Part shown: one piece after another, positions 13,405-25,959 of the stretch
Position numbering within the stretch: position 1 is the stretch's first letter
Layout: every line of letters begins with the position of its first letter
Assembly: GCF_001649575.2 (NCBI RefSeq)
Contig: NC_051448.1
Span: forward strand, 17,273,985 to 17,337,984
DNA from: Kryptolebias marmoratus
Taxonomy: Eukaryota; Chordata; Actinopteri; Cyprinodontiformes; Rivulidae
Reading direction: 5' to 3'
Length of the DNA: 64,000 nt
Program-made: the position numbers and the translations under genes
The notes under the pieces: generated by a model
Database searches by the model: none
What the model saw: the letters and a program-made list of their open reading frames with translations, nothing else
Told to the model about the DNA's origin: nothing

Positions 13405-13705
13405 AAATAGCATTCCTTGAAAGAATGCAAATCTGCTAGCACCTTGCCACAGTTTTAAACAAAGATGTTGCACAATCTGTTAGCACTCAGAATATGTCTT
13501 GGGGGACAGTCCCTGCTACTACCACCACATATTTTAGCTATGTATCTTTAAATTTGACCGAATTATGACCATTTTTGTGTTTGCTAAAGTTGATTAGCTA
13601 TGGTAGCCATGTAAACCTAAGCTGAGTCCAAAGGTTAATCAGTTGTAGGTGTATATCCAATAATTACCAGTAGTTTTATAAAATGTTTGCATAAATTGCT
13701 ATAAA
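13405..13705 (+). repeat. Dispersed family A repeat, copy 1 with palindromic 5' end
   Basis: Starts at a short palindrome GCATTC-CTTGAAA-GAATGC (13410-13428), then AGTTTTAAACAAAGATGTTGC, CTGCTACTACCACCACATATT, ATTATGACCATTTTTGTGTTTGC and TTAATCAGTTGTAGGTGTA. No ORF. Other copies are at 18.5, 30.9, 35.7, 49.5, 51.0 and 63.7 kb. Confidence 0.8.
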
Positions 13706-13724
13706 ACATTTGACACTGTAGTTG

Positions 13725-13885
13725 TTTTAATGTGGCAACAATCCACTTTGGTCCTGGCTGCACTTGGATTAGCCATTAGTTTGCCAATCTTTAAACTGAG
13801 ACTGTTCAAAGAGTTATCTACAACAGTTAAGATAACAACTGTTCATGACCTGTCCACAGAATCCCACTTTTAGCCTTATAAAGCT
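13725..13885. repeat. Foldback family B, right-arm fragment
   Basis: GTAGTTGTTTTAATGTGGCA, ATCCACTTTGGTCCTGGC, TTAGCCATTAGTTTGCC, GACTGTTCAAAGAGTTATC and CTGTCCACAGAATCCCAC match the right arm of the 25-kb copy. It directly follows a family A repeat. Confidence 0.62.
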
Positions 13886-14924
13886 GGATTCATCCTTCTG
13901 TTAACCAGACCAAACATTTGTTCAGTTTTCACATGGCTTTTATCTTTCTCCAGCAGCTAGTTACTAATTTGGTCTAACTGGTCTCTTATGTAATTTGTTG
14001 CACAGTACAAATTGGAGTACTGTGTATAATAGAATGTTATATTATTTTTTTAACTTTCAAAAAAAATTAATGAGAATCCAAAGGAACCACCAAAGCAGGT
14101 ATTTAAAATATTCTCTTCCTGAGTTGCAAACTCTAAATTCCTCCTTTAATAATATAAAAGGAGGTTGCTTGATAGTAACCAAGTTTTGGCCATACTTCTA
14201 GAGCTAGCAATATAAAATGTAAATATGAGCTCATGAAAGGCGACTAATAAAAACAGCCCAGAGATTGCTGTTGGCAGTGAATATACAGTCAAGTTGGAAA
14301 TTAAAATGGCAGTTTTGGGGGGGAAAAGTCTAACATAAACTCAAAGCGTATTTAAAGAAGATTGGGTTTGTTTCTCTCCAGCCTTTTGAACCTGACATTC
14401 TCACATTTATCAGAACAGTCATGTGAAGCAACAGTTTAATACCATCATTTAGCTCTGAGCTGCAATTAGCACAGATCTGTGAACACAGACAGGAGAACAA
14501 TGGCAAGGTGGTGAGCGCTGAAACTGTGTGTTTCTCTGAGTGGGCATTGCAGGCTTTCATTTGCATGTTTTAAACACAGCATTTAGGAGTTAAACAATAA
14601 CTTGAAAGTCCAGCTTGGACCCCTTTATTTCTTATTTAAATTCTCTTATAACGGTTTATCAGAAGGCATTGTTTTATGATGTAAATAAACAGTTAAACTG
14701 TTCTAAGAGATAGATCAAACCGTGTTAAAATTTTCTGCATTAAAGACACTCAGTGTGATTTTATTTACTTTGCCTGAATTCATGGCACTTGTCTTTGTTT
14801 CAGATTGTGTTGAAATTATTTTATATCCACTTGAAGTAATATTTGGCTCTGAAAGATTCAATTTGAGACAGGCAAAATTGTTTACAAGACTTGGCTCAAC
14901 ACAAGTCTAAGAATGATATAGTTA

Positions 14925-15125
14925 TATAATTTAACTGTCAGTGAGATCGTCTTTGAGCTGAATCAGCAAGCTGTGCCTTTTCTTGTTTGCTTGCAGGAGC
15001 AATTAGTTTTATATCGATCTGTTTCTTCAAGCAATTAGCCTGATCATGTCCTCCAGTAAAACTGTTTTAACTACATTCACCTGCCCCTCTAGCGCACAGC
15101 TCTGGGGGGTGTGAAGCTTTAGTGG
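14925..15125. promoter_or_regulatory. Candidate conserved non-coding block
   Basis: GCAGGAGCAATTAGTTTTATATCGATC and TTCAAGCAATTAGCCTGATC give two spaced CAATTAG cores inside unique sequence. Regulatory role inferred. Confidence 0.27.
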
Positions 15126-15994
15126 CGCAGAGACTGTTGATGTAAATTTGCACATGAACAAAATAAAAACACACTAAACAGCCGTTTGAAGCTAACAATA
15201 ATTTGCACCAAACACAGCTGTCACACACAGAACTGATATTTACAAGTGGTTGTGTGATTATGAAATTAAAAGAAATAAACAAAATGAAATAAAACACCTT
15301 TGTATGCAATGTAGAATGATGCATGTTTGATTGAAATGCCAGACATCACGTTACAACAAATACAGTATCCTGAGTCAAACTTTATGTACATTTCACACAC
15401 TATTTGGAAAACATTATCTCCCATTTTTCCAAAGTTTACACATATTTAGAAAAGCAACCACGAGTGATTCACTTTTATATGTTTCCATCCTGGTGAATGA
15501 GCATTTATTAACATAAATGATACAATTTAGTCAGCTGGGTGAAGGAGAAAAGTCTCTGACAAGCTTCAAATATCAAGATCTTAGCGTTTAGGTAAGATCC
15601 TAATTTATTCAAAGCTTTGGAAACATGGTTTCTGTAGCTGATATTAAATAGTTTAGCTAGTTCAAAGTGCTGTTCTGTCGAATGGTTATCAGTAGTTAGT
15701 ATCTTATCTGTCATCTGTCATTGAGAACAGAGTATGGACAAGGCAAAGGAAGTCCGCAAACAGGAGTCAAGTTAATGGCTAGCCAGACTGGTGCATTTCA
15801 TAGCATTTTTTTGACAAATAAACAACTCGGTAATGTCAAACTATTTTGAAGACAACTGACAACTTTACATGAGATCATTTGTTTAGTTTGTCACTCTTTT
15901 CTTAAAAACATCCATGTTACTTCACAAAAGTTTACTCAACTCATGTTGGACTCAGAGCTTGTTGCCAATCGAGCGTGTTAGGTCCACGATGCAA

Positions 15995-16440
15995 AAAACT
16001 CCTGAAGTGAGTTTATCATCATGGTGGTATCACAGATCATGGTGTAAGTGACATGGGTCTTGCTCAGACCAGCGTGGTTACGTTCATGCAGGACTGGTCA
16101 TGCCGACCTCAAGCCGAGGCTACATCCCTAATCGTGACAGAGTCATGGAAACAAGCCAGCACAGATGGAATACCCGAGGACGTAGTGTGGACAGAACTTC
16201 AAGTGCGTAGCTGAGTCCTGACACAGTCTGAGAGCTGTACCACGGCGGGTGTATAAAGAAAGTGTTCAGAATATGCAGAAAATAGCAGAGAAAATAGCAG
16301 AGAAAATCTATTTGGCTTGTACTAAAAGTGTAGCAGAGTTATAATTGGAGGTTTTTCAAATTTGCCACGATCCAGACACAATCTAAGAGTGTAGGCCCTG
16401 AGGACTGTAGTGGGGTTGTCATCCAGTTTAAGGAGGCTTA
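15995..16440. repeat. Unclassified repeat pair, copy 2
   Basis: Matches copy 1 at TGACAGAGTCATGGAAACAAG, GTAGCTGAGTCCTGACA, GAAAATAGCAGAGAAAATC, AGTGTAGCAGAGTTATAATTG, GGAGGTTTTTCAAATTTGCC and TCATCCAGTTTAAGG. It is shorter and contains a small tandem duplication of AAAATAGCAGAG. Confidence 0.65.
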
Positions 16441-17879
16441 AAAACTGAAAAAAAGCCAAATGGATTTATTTTTATTTAATTTTTAAAGACAAGCTGTTTC
16501 CTTTTTTTTACTGTAACTGACCAATACAGGCTTGAGACATTTACCTCAAATCCAGGTTATCTCAAAATTAGTGTTTATTTTTTGAGCCAGTCTTATATCA
16601 CATATAAATCACATGGGCCACACTGGGTTAAATTAATCAAGGTTTTGTTTGAATATATGACTAACTGATGGAGTCGTGGGCCACCATCTTTTTAGGCTGT
16701 AACAAAACTCTTTCTTTCACACTTCTCTAACGTGCTACTGTCACTTTAGAGACAGGAACTGGTTCCCCAGTTCTGTTCCATGCTCCTCTGGAGTGGTTAA
16801 TTAGTCCCCCTTATTTAAAGGTCTCCTTTCTGCACAGGACTGCATATACAGCATTGCCCAGCTCGTCTCTTGAGACTTCATCTTAAGGATGAACTAGTTT
16901 TTCTTCTGAAAGTTTTGCTCGTTCTGAAGTTTACTGGGATATTGTGTTTGGTAAAAACAAACAACAGGGTGGTGGATATCAGACTCAGCAACACTCTCAA
17001 GGAGGATGGGTTTATGACACAAAACCAGATTTAATGAGATGCTTGATCCTGCTGACCCCCTCAGGAGGAAAAAATCACCTCCCTTTGTGAGAAAAAGCAT
17101 TTCAAGAAGCGAAAACGTACGGCTGCTTTTCTTAACCTCTCATGTTTAGCTTGACCTGGATGGCACTGAATCTACTCCAATAACAACACCGTCTGCACTA
17201 TAATTGGACAAACTAGACTCCTATTAATTGCAGAATAAAAATAATGCTACCATTCAGGTCAAAAAGTTATGAAATCAAAATGCCAGTGAATAGAAAAATG
17301 AGTTGGGTTATTGTCTGGGAACTATATCTTGTACGGCTGACTTCCTATTGGATGCATGTGTTGTGTGTGCAGCATGTTGTGATTTTCAGCTCGTGTTTCT
17401 TGATTTAGAGTACACACACTGTGGCTGCGTGTCTCAGCTGTGAGCCGAGCTGCGCTGCAGTCACTTGTCTTCTGCAGTTTTGGCAAGCTGCCTGTGTTTT
17501 AACAATGGGGGAAGCAGTTCACAACAAAAACTCAGAGGAAAACTAGCTATATTACATTTTATGATGATGATAATGTTTTTTTTACTTAAAGAGGAAATTT
17601 TTATTTTTGTGAGTACATTAGTGCAGGAAATAAAATGATTTCATATTATCTAACAGAATTAGGGGCCAACCCTTTTTTTAAAAAAAATGCAAAGTTTGGA
17701 ATACTCGAATAATAATTTTGCGCACAGTATTTCAGTCTTTTTTCTGCTTCCACTACAGTGTGATGAAAAGTTATGTTTTTTTCCTTTCTTTTTAGCATTA
17801 CTAATGTGATAGACGGACAAACTTTTTTTTTCTTTTTAGAAAGCAAAGGGTTTTGGGTCTGGCATGGCTGCGGCGTTGG

Positions 17880-18125
17880 TGAAGTAGGCAGCAATTAGAG
17901 TGGCGCTAATGAACTCTCTCTCATTATCAGTGAATCAACAGGCCTGTGCTAATTACGGTTAGCAGGACAGATCCTCTCTCCCACTGCGACCGGCTTCAAG
18001 GTCCCTCCGGAGCCGCGGCGCACCGGATGGTCTGCCAGCAGCCACAGGTGCAAAACACTCACTGCCAATGTTAAAAACAGAACATAACACCCACAGACAC
18101 AAGGCCTGACGAGCACACATAAACA
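17880..18125. promoter_or_regulatory. Candidate conserved non-coding block
   Basis: GTAGGCAGCAATTAGAGTGGC, CTAATTACGGTTAGC and a GC-rich stretch (CCTCCGGAGCCGCGGCGCACC) lie between AT-rich flanks. No coding frame is convincing. Confidence 0.28.
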
Positions 18126-18529
18126 CACCGAATGACACCATCTCTTTCATGTTGTGGTCATCTCATTCAGACACCCCCCCACCCACACCATTCAGTCTTT
18201 TTTAATACCTTTTACAGCTTCAAGTCCTGGTAACTTTTTGTCACCCAACAGTAAATATATAAAAAGATATCTGATTTTATTACATGGTTGATGTTGTTAA
18301 AGGAACACACCTGTTTTGTTTGCACCTCTAAAAGAAACATTTAGTTCATATTTCATGGGTTATTTTTTTTTGTTTGTTTATCCAGTGGTAATATGTATTA
18401 ACATTTTATTGACCAAGTTGATTTTTTTGGATGACCAGCAGTAAAAACTAAACAGAATTAAATTAAATCCCCTGCTGCCTTTCATGTCAGAGTTTTAAAC
18501 CAAGATGATCTTGGTTTAGTCTTTTTGAT

Positions 18530-19105
18530 CAAATATTAAAAATAACATATTGCATGATTGCATGCAATATTGTGAGATCTTGTGTGATCTGTTAGTACTT
18601 GGAGTATGTGTTGGGAATGACTCTCAGCTACTACCACACTAAACTTTAGCTCAATATCTGTGCAATTGACTGCACTATACATTTTTTTTAAGATTAACTG
18701 TGGTGGCCATCTTAAATTGGGTTGACTACAAACGTTTATCAGCTGTAGATGTACGTACATCATCTCAAAGTGTCATTAAATTCCATCCACGGGTTCAGAC
18801 AGAGTAACAGTTGATGTCAAAGTTTTAAGCAAATGGCTTGCACAATTTGACAATGCTTGACGTATGTGTTGGGGATGACTCTGAGCCACTACCACATAGG
18901 ATTTTAGCTCAATAGCTGTAGAACTGAATGAGTTATAGCCATGTTCTTGATGTTGTTGTCATTTTTTAAGATTAGTTGGCTGAGGTGGATGGCTTGAATT
19001 GAATATTTTGCTAACAGACAGACAAACAAACACACACAGAGGCATTTACCTGATTGCCCGCCCTTTGTGGTGGCTGGAGATAAATAGACACAAAGAACCA
19101 TACAT
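18530..19105 (+). repeat. Dispersed family A repeat, head-to-tail dimer
   Basis: Unit 1 has GAGTATGTGTTGGGAATGAC, CTCAGCTACTACCACACTAA and CAGCTGTAGATGTACGTA. Unit 2 restarts at GATGTCAAAGTTTTAAGCAA with GACGTATGTGTTGGGGATGA (18,859) and GAGCCACTACCACATAGG. The 3' end is GACAGACAAACAAACACACAC followed by TTACCTGATTGCCCGCCCTTTG. The unit period is about 265 bp. Confidence 0.8.
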
Positions 19106-20384
19106 TGCAGATTAACTTTAATCTGTAATAGTAATTAATTGTTCCTCTACCATAGAACTTCACTGACGTCTTGCCTTTCAGAGCTTTATAAGTAGGTCCT
19201 GGGGTTTTAGGTGTGGCAGTGTTGTTTGTTATTCTGTCATGTGTCATATTCCCTATTCCTGGCTGGTCAGTTAACTTCTTGACTGAAGCTGAACATGACA
19301 GGTTTCCTTAAAGGATCTTTGATGCTGAGCTGACAGGTCCTTGGGGACCAGGAGACCAGGGATTCTCTTCAGCACCCCCACCCCATTTATAATGAGCCCT
19401 ATCCTGATAAGTCATCTGAGTGTGATATAATGTTCACATACTTTTATTTATATCTTGTCATGTGTTTTTGTGAAATCAAATACTTGAATTTTTCTATGCG
19501 AATCCAAAATATTTATTAACCGATCATGTTTATATGCTTACCTTTTACTAAGTTTCTAATTAGAGCAAAATGATTCAGCATGCTTTGATCTGTACAATAT
19601 TGTTTTTACTGGACTTTTGATGTGTTCAGTACTTTTGAAGTTGGGAAAACAGGCTCTGTTGTTTCTTTGTTTTAATGATAAAAGTAAATCAGGTAATGAA
19701 AACTGAATTTGAACGACTTTAGATGTGACAGTCTGTCATAGTCTGTAGGTTTTCTTTGAGTTGTTTCTCTTGTTTTTGTTTTGGTTTTTGTTTGTCTTTT
19801 TTGTTATTGTTGTTTTGTTTTGTGTTACACGTTTCACCAGGGGCTTGAACTCCAATGCAGGTTCAGTATATCCAGGATTTTCTTATGAGATCCACCTTAA
19901 CTAACCCCAAGTGTGGCGATCATGCTCAGTGAGGCTATAAAGCTGGTTTTCAACTTAGTAAGTCAGTAAGTAAGTGTTCTGACTCCTAATATGTTCACAT
20001 TCATGTAAAATGGCTGGAGCTGGAGTCCAAGAAACAAATCACATTCATAAAGAAAGAAGGGAAGTCAGCAAAATATAAATAAAGCTTGTACATACATTAA
20101 ATTAACAGGCCTGTCATAAAAGAACAAATATTTTCATTAAAATTATTTGTTACAGATGCCACCTGTTACTAAGCTGTGTGAGGTTTTACCAAGTCTCTTA
20201 AAAAGCTCCTTTTTTTTTACAATAAATGTGTATCACAAATGAAATTGATTCAGCCCAGTGAATTGACTTAATGTAATCGAGTTCATTTTCTGTCTTTAAA
20301 AGTGTTTAGTTGACCCATAAATATAATTAGTTTTGAAAGATTTTTATAAGATCTATTTGGAAATGAGCAGGAACATAGAGACAC

Positions 20385-20700
20385 ATTATTGACAGATTGA
20401 TAAGCTGTAGCTGCTGCTGCTATTTGCACTTGCAAAAAAAACACAGAATACTATGTACATAACTGTACAATGTCAACTTGACAGCAATATTAAAAAATTT
20501 AAAATAGCATTTGCATGAAATGTTACAAAAATAAAACTTGTAGTTGTTTTAAGATGGTAGCGATGCACTTTGGTTTTGACCAAAGTTCAGACTAACCATT
20601 AGGTCAAGAATCAAGTCAGAGTTAAGCTCTATATCCCCAAACAGAGCCTGTTCAAAAATCTAGAAAAGGTAAGATATTAGTTGTTCTGTAAGGGTTCCTG
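20385..20700. repeat. Foldback family B, right-arm fragment
   Basis: GTAGCTGCTGCTGCTATTTGC, then TTGTTTTAAGATGGTAGCGAT, GCACTTTGGTTTTGACC and CTGTTCAAAAATCTAGAAAAGG match the right half of the 25-kb element in the same order. Confidence 0.65.
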
Positions 20701-21944
20701 TCTGCCCCCAGATTTACTCCCTTTCTCTTCCCCAGGTGGACCTGTGGGCTGGCAGAACCTCTGTTCTGCCCTTGCTGGTTCTAATTCACACCCTTTTCTG
20801 GCCATCTCACCATCTCACCTGTAGCCAATGAGCTCATCAAGCAGCTGCCTCATAAGATTGACTCAGACGTCATCAGATGATGATCCGACGCCAGATCATA
20901 CCTTCACCGTATCTCATCCCGTGCTCAGATGACTGGAAAGCAACCCCATGCTGCTGATCAATTCCTATAAAGACAAAGAACTTGCGTGCAACTCACCTAC
21001 CTGCCCACTCTCCACTGTGATCTTCTCCTCTCATCCTTGGACACCAGGATCCTAGCTTCCCTTCATCTCACCTGGAAAAAAGACAGAAAACAAGAAGCTG
21101 AAAATCCTTTCCAGACATTACTGATGATCTGATAATACAGTCTTCAAATGAAAAACTAATACTTATCTCCTAAAACTATCTCCATCCATTTGATGTTATA
21201 AGTTCTTGTAAATGAACACCTTAAATTTTTTATCTGTGTTGGGTCCTGTGTGTCCATCTGCTGCCTCACTATGACATGGGTTATAACCCTTCCACAGAAG
21301 CCCACTTTAAAAGACCTGAAGTTTGTTTTCAAACTAAATGTCATTTAATTTCTGTGGTTTAATTCATGTAGCTAACTATTCAGTGTAAAAAAAAAGAATT
21401 AGATTTCTTTCACCTCATTAGAAGTTGTTACGCTAAATTGGCCACATTGACCTAAAATGTTACCAAGCCAACAGAAATCATGTCTAAAATCATAGTAGTA
21501 AAACCCGTGCTTTGTCAAGATTGTTTGGTCCTTTAACCAGCACACGCTCCACACTGAGATCTGAACATTTATGTGGTAAATTAGCAGAAGATCTGTCATC
21601 TATCTTACAACAACCTCCCAACATTCCCTTGCTCCGCAAACAATTGTTTTACAATAGACCCAGCAAGATTCATTAATCAAACGCCACTTGTAAACCAGCA
21701 GTGGCCCTCGCCTATCAAACACTCTAAATACTAAGTGAAAAGCACAAGCTCCAGCTCCACTGATAAAGGAACTCTAGGCTTTCTATTGAGTCTCTAAGGT
21801 GGTTAAAAAAAAAAAAAGAGAAAACGCCAAAAAGATTTTCAGTGTCAGCCCACAGCACGAGCCATAAGATAGGACCTGGGCATGTTAAATATACCCCCCT
21901 TCCTTTTCCATCTATAACTTAAGCAGAGATCAGTGGCTAACACT

Positions 21945-22245
21945 CTTAATCCCAAGGGGGTGCTTTCTGAGCTGTAATTTAAAAATAGCGTTTTAATAAC
22001 ACACCACTGCTACAGTACATTAATCTCAGAATTAATTATCTCCCCCACCCCCAGCCTATTTGCTTGAAAGAGGCTCTTTGCTGCATTTCTTGTGTTTTAG
22101 TTCTATTTATTCCACGAATGAGCGGATAAAGAGATGCATGTGGAGTGTCTTGCGAGGGGAGCAGCAATTATGCAGTTGCTAGCACATTAGCAGTATATGA
22201 AAATCAGCAAGTGAATTAGCGCCGCGGGGTGTCACAAGCACGGTG
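21945..22245. promoter_or_regulatory. Candidate conserved non-coding block
   Basis: AGAATTAATTATCTCCCCCA, GAAAGAGGCTCTTTGCTGC, GCAGCAATTATGCAG and GTGAATTAGCGCCGCGGGG occur close together without repeat signatures. Homeodomain-type cores are dense. Regulatory role inferred only. Confidence 0.3.
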
Positions 22246-22874
22246 GTCAGCTAGGTAAGATGTTCACAAATGGAACAACAAAAACAAGGCTGCAATACAC
22301 GAACTAGAAAATAATTCAATTAGGATGCGATTTAAATAAAAAACGTGAGTCCAATCTAAAGATATTGTACGAAACAGCTGCGGCACAGAGAATAACCTCA
22401 TGTTTGTTTAAATTTTTATGCGAGAACATTCTTTTAATCAAACGGCACTCAAAGCCAAAGAAAGTCAATTCCAAAGAGAAATTAAAACGCATCACGTGAC
22501 TGCAAGTCAGGCCTAAAGGCACCACAAATATTCAAAAACAATATTAAACTGCAATAAATAATATATGAGCCATCTTTGGCAATATAGCATTCAAGTGTCA
22601 GGGGACGTGGGCACTTAATGCAAGTTAATGAAACACAAGAATCGCGTTTAAAGGCACGGCAGTCACCGAGCGTTTGTCAAAAGGTGATGATTGTGTCGCT
22701 GTAGAAGTTGCTGGCTGATACAGTAGAAAAAGTCCACCCTCTTTCAGATTTAAGGGGTTTACGTTACAGGACCTAATAAAATTAGCTTGTCTTGACCAGG
22801 TGCTAAGGTGTTTTTTCAAATCAAACCTTAAGTGAACAAAAAAGACACAACAGTTTCCATGGTTTCCGTCGTTA

Positions 22875-23330
22875 TTTATGAAATAAATTTTCAATTTCAG
22901 TCATGTTGAGGTCTGGACTTTGACTGGATCATTGCAACACTTTGATTCATTTCTTTTTTAGTTGATCTGATCTCCTTGTCACTGTGTCAACACACACCTG
23001 TATGGTCCAGTGTAGCAAACTGCCCAAACTTTCTCTTACACAAGTGACCCTTTATGGATGATTAGATAATCAAGTGCATTTGATCACCAGCATCAGGCTC
23101 TGCTTCTCTCCTAAATCTAATGGAAGCATCATGGGTAGACTTAATATTCCACACGCAGGTTTTCCTTTTTGGTTTTTATTTAATAAATATCAACATGGTG
23201 GTGGGCTGTGTTGTGTGTCTTTGCATACTTGAGATTACATTTGAATAATCTTTATCATGCACTGATACATCAAGCTCTAAAATTGAAGAAATATGTTCTC
23301 CCTTTTTTTCCTAAGACTGTAAATGAAGTG
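22875..23330 (-). mobile_element. Tc1-like family II copy, internally deleted
   Basis: Starts with GTTGAGGTCTGGACTTTGACTGG and TCATTGCAACACTTTGATTC, which match the transposase C-terminal region of the 32.6-33.85 kb element. It then jumps at about 22,962 directly to the 5' leader block (TGTCAACACACACCTGTATG, ATCACCAGCATCAGGCTCTG). About 0.7 kb of transposase is missing, so this is a MITE-like deletion derivative. Right boundary approximate. Confidence 0.68.
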
Positions 23331-24284
23331 AACTTGGTCACTCACAGGGACTCTAAGCTGGGGCTGTTAATCAAAAAAGGACAAATCTTCCTCTTGCTCC
23401 CTTTCTTTCCACTTCCTGTTTCCCTGATTGACTGACTGCCTGACCTCTATTGTCACAGCCCCGCAGCTGACAGGGATCTCCGCGCATGCATCACTTTGTA
23501 TGTTCGTGGCTGAATGGCTGCAACGCTCTCTGCATGAGGCAGGCCCCCAACACCCCACACCCCCACCCAACCCCACCCCTCCAGCCCAGCTCTGTGTATC
23601 ACAGATAACTTTTACGAGGAGGTGCGGTTCACGCCTCCCGGCCCTTGCACCTTCCCGCTATCGCATCAAAGGATCTGGATCTGGTTAAATTCAGACACTG
23701 GAGAGACAGTCGGTGCTTGGCATGCATGATTGATGTCGAGTTTGTAACATTAGGTATCATAAGGTGTAATATAGAAGATAGTGGTGTGATTGCGTTTGAG
23801 CGCCTTGAAGGAAATAGGAAGCTGTTTGACAGCTATCTATGTTTTATGGTTTTCTGCTGGTGTTCCTTTGCTCTGGATTTCTGTCCATAGCTATAAAAAC
23901 TAGGACCTGCTATCAATCTGAGTTATGTAATGAGGTAACTCTGCATCTCAGCCTGCCTGACTCTTCATCTGACTGTTGCTTTTTTTCCTGCTTTTACAAA
24001 AATCCCCTCACACACACTCACAGAATTTCTCTCAGACTTTTTGATGTTTCAATTAACGTTTGATTGAGTTATGAAAGTCTTGCAACCAAACCGAGAACAA
24101 ATGGCAGAAATTTCTGTTACAACACGACTGCAGTCACATTTCTGTGTCTACTACATGACATCCTATTAATTTTGTTTATATCAAGACAGGTGGTTGTCAG
24201 TAAAAGTCAGTTCCTCAATCAATTTCCTTTTTTTTTTTTTCATACGGACTATTTTTAAATGAAAAAATAAGTTGCTAATTTTGT

Positions 24285-24560
24285 CAGTGCTCTTTCCAGA
24301 CACTGCAGGTTTAATTGCTAATTGTTAACTGGGAATGAATGAATTTGCATATTAATTAGTTAGCCCATTTGCATTTTTAATTTGCTGCCTTCAAAGGGGG
24401 TGAGATAAAAGGTCGCACAATTCTGAATAATTTAAATAATTTATGCTCCATTGGTGAAAAGAAGCTGAACAGAAGTGTTCTGCGGATATTAACCCCTGAG
24501 AGCTTTTACCGAATAAAGCACTCCAAAAATTGTTTTAACAAATCTAATTAAACGGAAAAA
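24285..24560. promoter_or_regulatory. Candidate conserved non-coding element with paired octamer and TAATTA sites
   Basis: Two reverse octamers ATTTGCAT (24343-24350 and 24367-24374) flank ATTAATTAGTTAG, with further AATT/TAAT cores and GAATAATTTAAATAATTT downstream. The density of homeodomain-type sites and absence of repeat signatures resemble developmental enhancers. There is no alignment to prove it. Confidence 0.35.
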
Positions 24561-24989
24561 GGTCTGAACACACAACCACCCAGAGCACCAGGCGCGAAAG
24601 TGTGTCCTCGGGAACAGAAAATGCTCAAGAGAGAGTGATGGCGGGTGTATGGATGTGGAGGACGAAACTTCCAGCCTTCTATCCGGGTATGAAGGCCTCT
24701 CATAGTCTTTTCATCATTCAGATTGATCAAATATCCCTACAGGAATGCTGATGGAGTTGGTGCTCAGTGATAGTAATTCTCTGTGAAGTTGAGCTGCTCT
24801 TTGCAATGTGACATCCTCCATAAGTAATCAAAGAGATGCATCTTCTGTGGTGGATCCTTGAAAGTTAGCCGAGCCTAATTTCAACTACATGTCCATGTTG
24901 TCATTTTAATGAACGGACAGTAACAGTGCATGTTCATTCATCAGATGATCCCAAGACAGAAACAACACAGACAAGTTGTAACTTTCTGG

Positions 24990-25875
24990 GTTTAAAGGGA
25001 TATTTAGGCCATTTTGGAGTGTCATTCTGTGTAAAAAGGTATGAACTTTGAATATCTTACCTGTTGTAGCTCTTTGAACAGCTTCAGTTTGAAGAAATGG
25101 AGTTTCATTCTGACGGGACTTCCAAGTTAAAGGCTAGTCTGATGCAACCAAGATCAAAGTGAATTCCTGCCATCCTAAAACATCAGTCTCTAAATTCACT
25201 TCGAATCCTATGGTTTTTTGCAAGTGCCAAAAGCAGCAGCAGCTAGCGGTAGCATTTCCTGTGTTGCCTGGGGCCCTTCCGTGCCAAAATAATCACATAA
25301 TGCAAACTTGACAGCAATGTTGAAGATTTTTTGGAAGATGGTTTTAATAATAATAATATTTAAATATAATATAATAATATTTGCTTTGAAAATAAGTCCT
25401 CTCGGACCCTATTGATGAGCTAAATTTAGCCCGTACAAGCGAACTCCCCTCCAAAGCAGATTGCCACTGTCTTAAAACAACTCCAATTGCATTGCATTGC
25501 ATTGCTTGATTATTATGGCAGAAATTTTGGAAAATTCCTGCAAGAAGATTTGCAGCTAGCTGCTGCTGTTATTTGCGCTTCCAAATAACAATTAAATTTT
25601 ATGTAAATTGGTATGTATAGCAAAAATGACATCATTGCAAAGGTTTATGAAACAATGTTTGCATGGGCCAATTTGAAAAATTATTGTTTTAAGATGCCAT
25701 TAATCCACTTTGGTCTTGGCCCTGCCTGGACTGGCTAACTAACCATTAGCTTGTCCTGTCCTGTAACTTTGTATCTCGAAAGTGAGGTCAAAGAACTACA
25801 GGTAAAATATTATTTGGTCATAAGTTTGACACAGATCCCCACCTCAAAATGACCAAAATATCCTTTCACTTCAAC
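24990..25875. repeat. Foldback element (family B), complete copy with long inverted arms
   Basis: The left end GGGATATTTAGGCCATTTTGGAG (24,998 on) is mirrored by the right end, whose reverse complement reads GGATATTTTGGTCATTTTGAGG. Similarity continues inward for about 260-300 bp through CTTACCTGTTGTAGCTCTTTGAAC on the left and, in reverse, the GTTCTTTGACCTCA block on the right, down to AGCAGCAGCAGCTAGC (25,228) facing GCAGCTAGCTGCTGCTG (25,551). The loop is AT-rich with (AAT)n. There is no coding potential, so it is probably a non-autonomous DNA element. Confidence 0.78.
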
Positions 25876-25959
25876 TTTATCCTGTTATAACTAGTAAAGA
25901 TCTAGTTTAGTGAAAAAAAAAAATCTCTTCCATTTTTGGTGCAAGGACTTGATATTTTC

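Noticed and set aside
11360..16440. The two related blocks as LTRs of one retrotransposon
   Set aside because: The DNA between them contains dispersed repeats and unique sequence but no gag or pol remnants, and no primer-binding site or polypurine tract was found at the inner edges.
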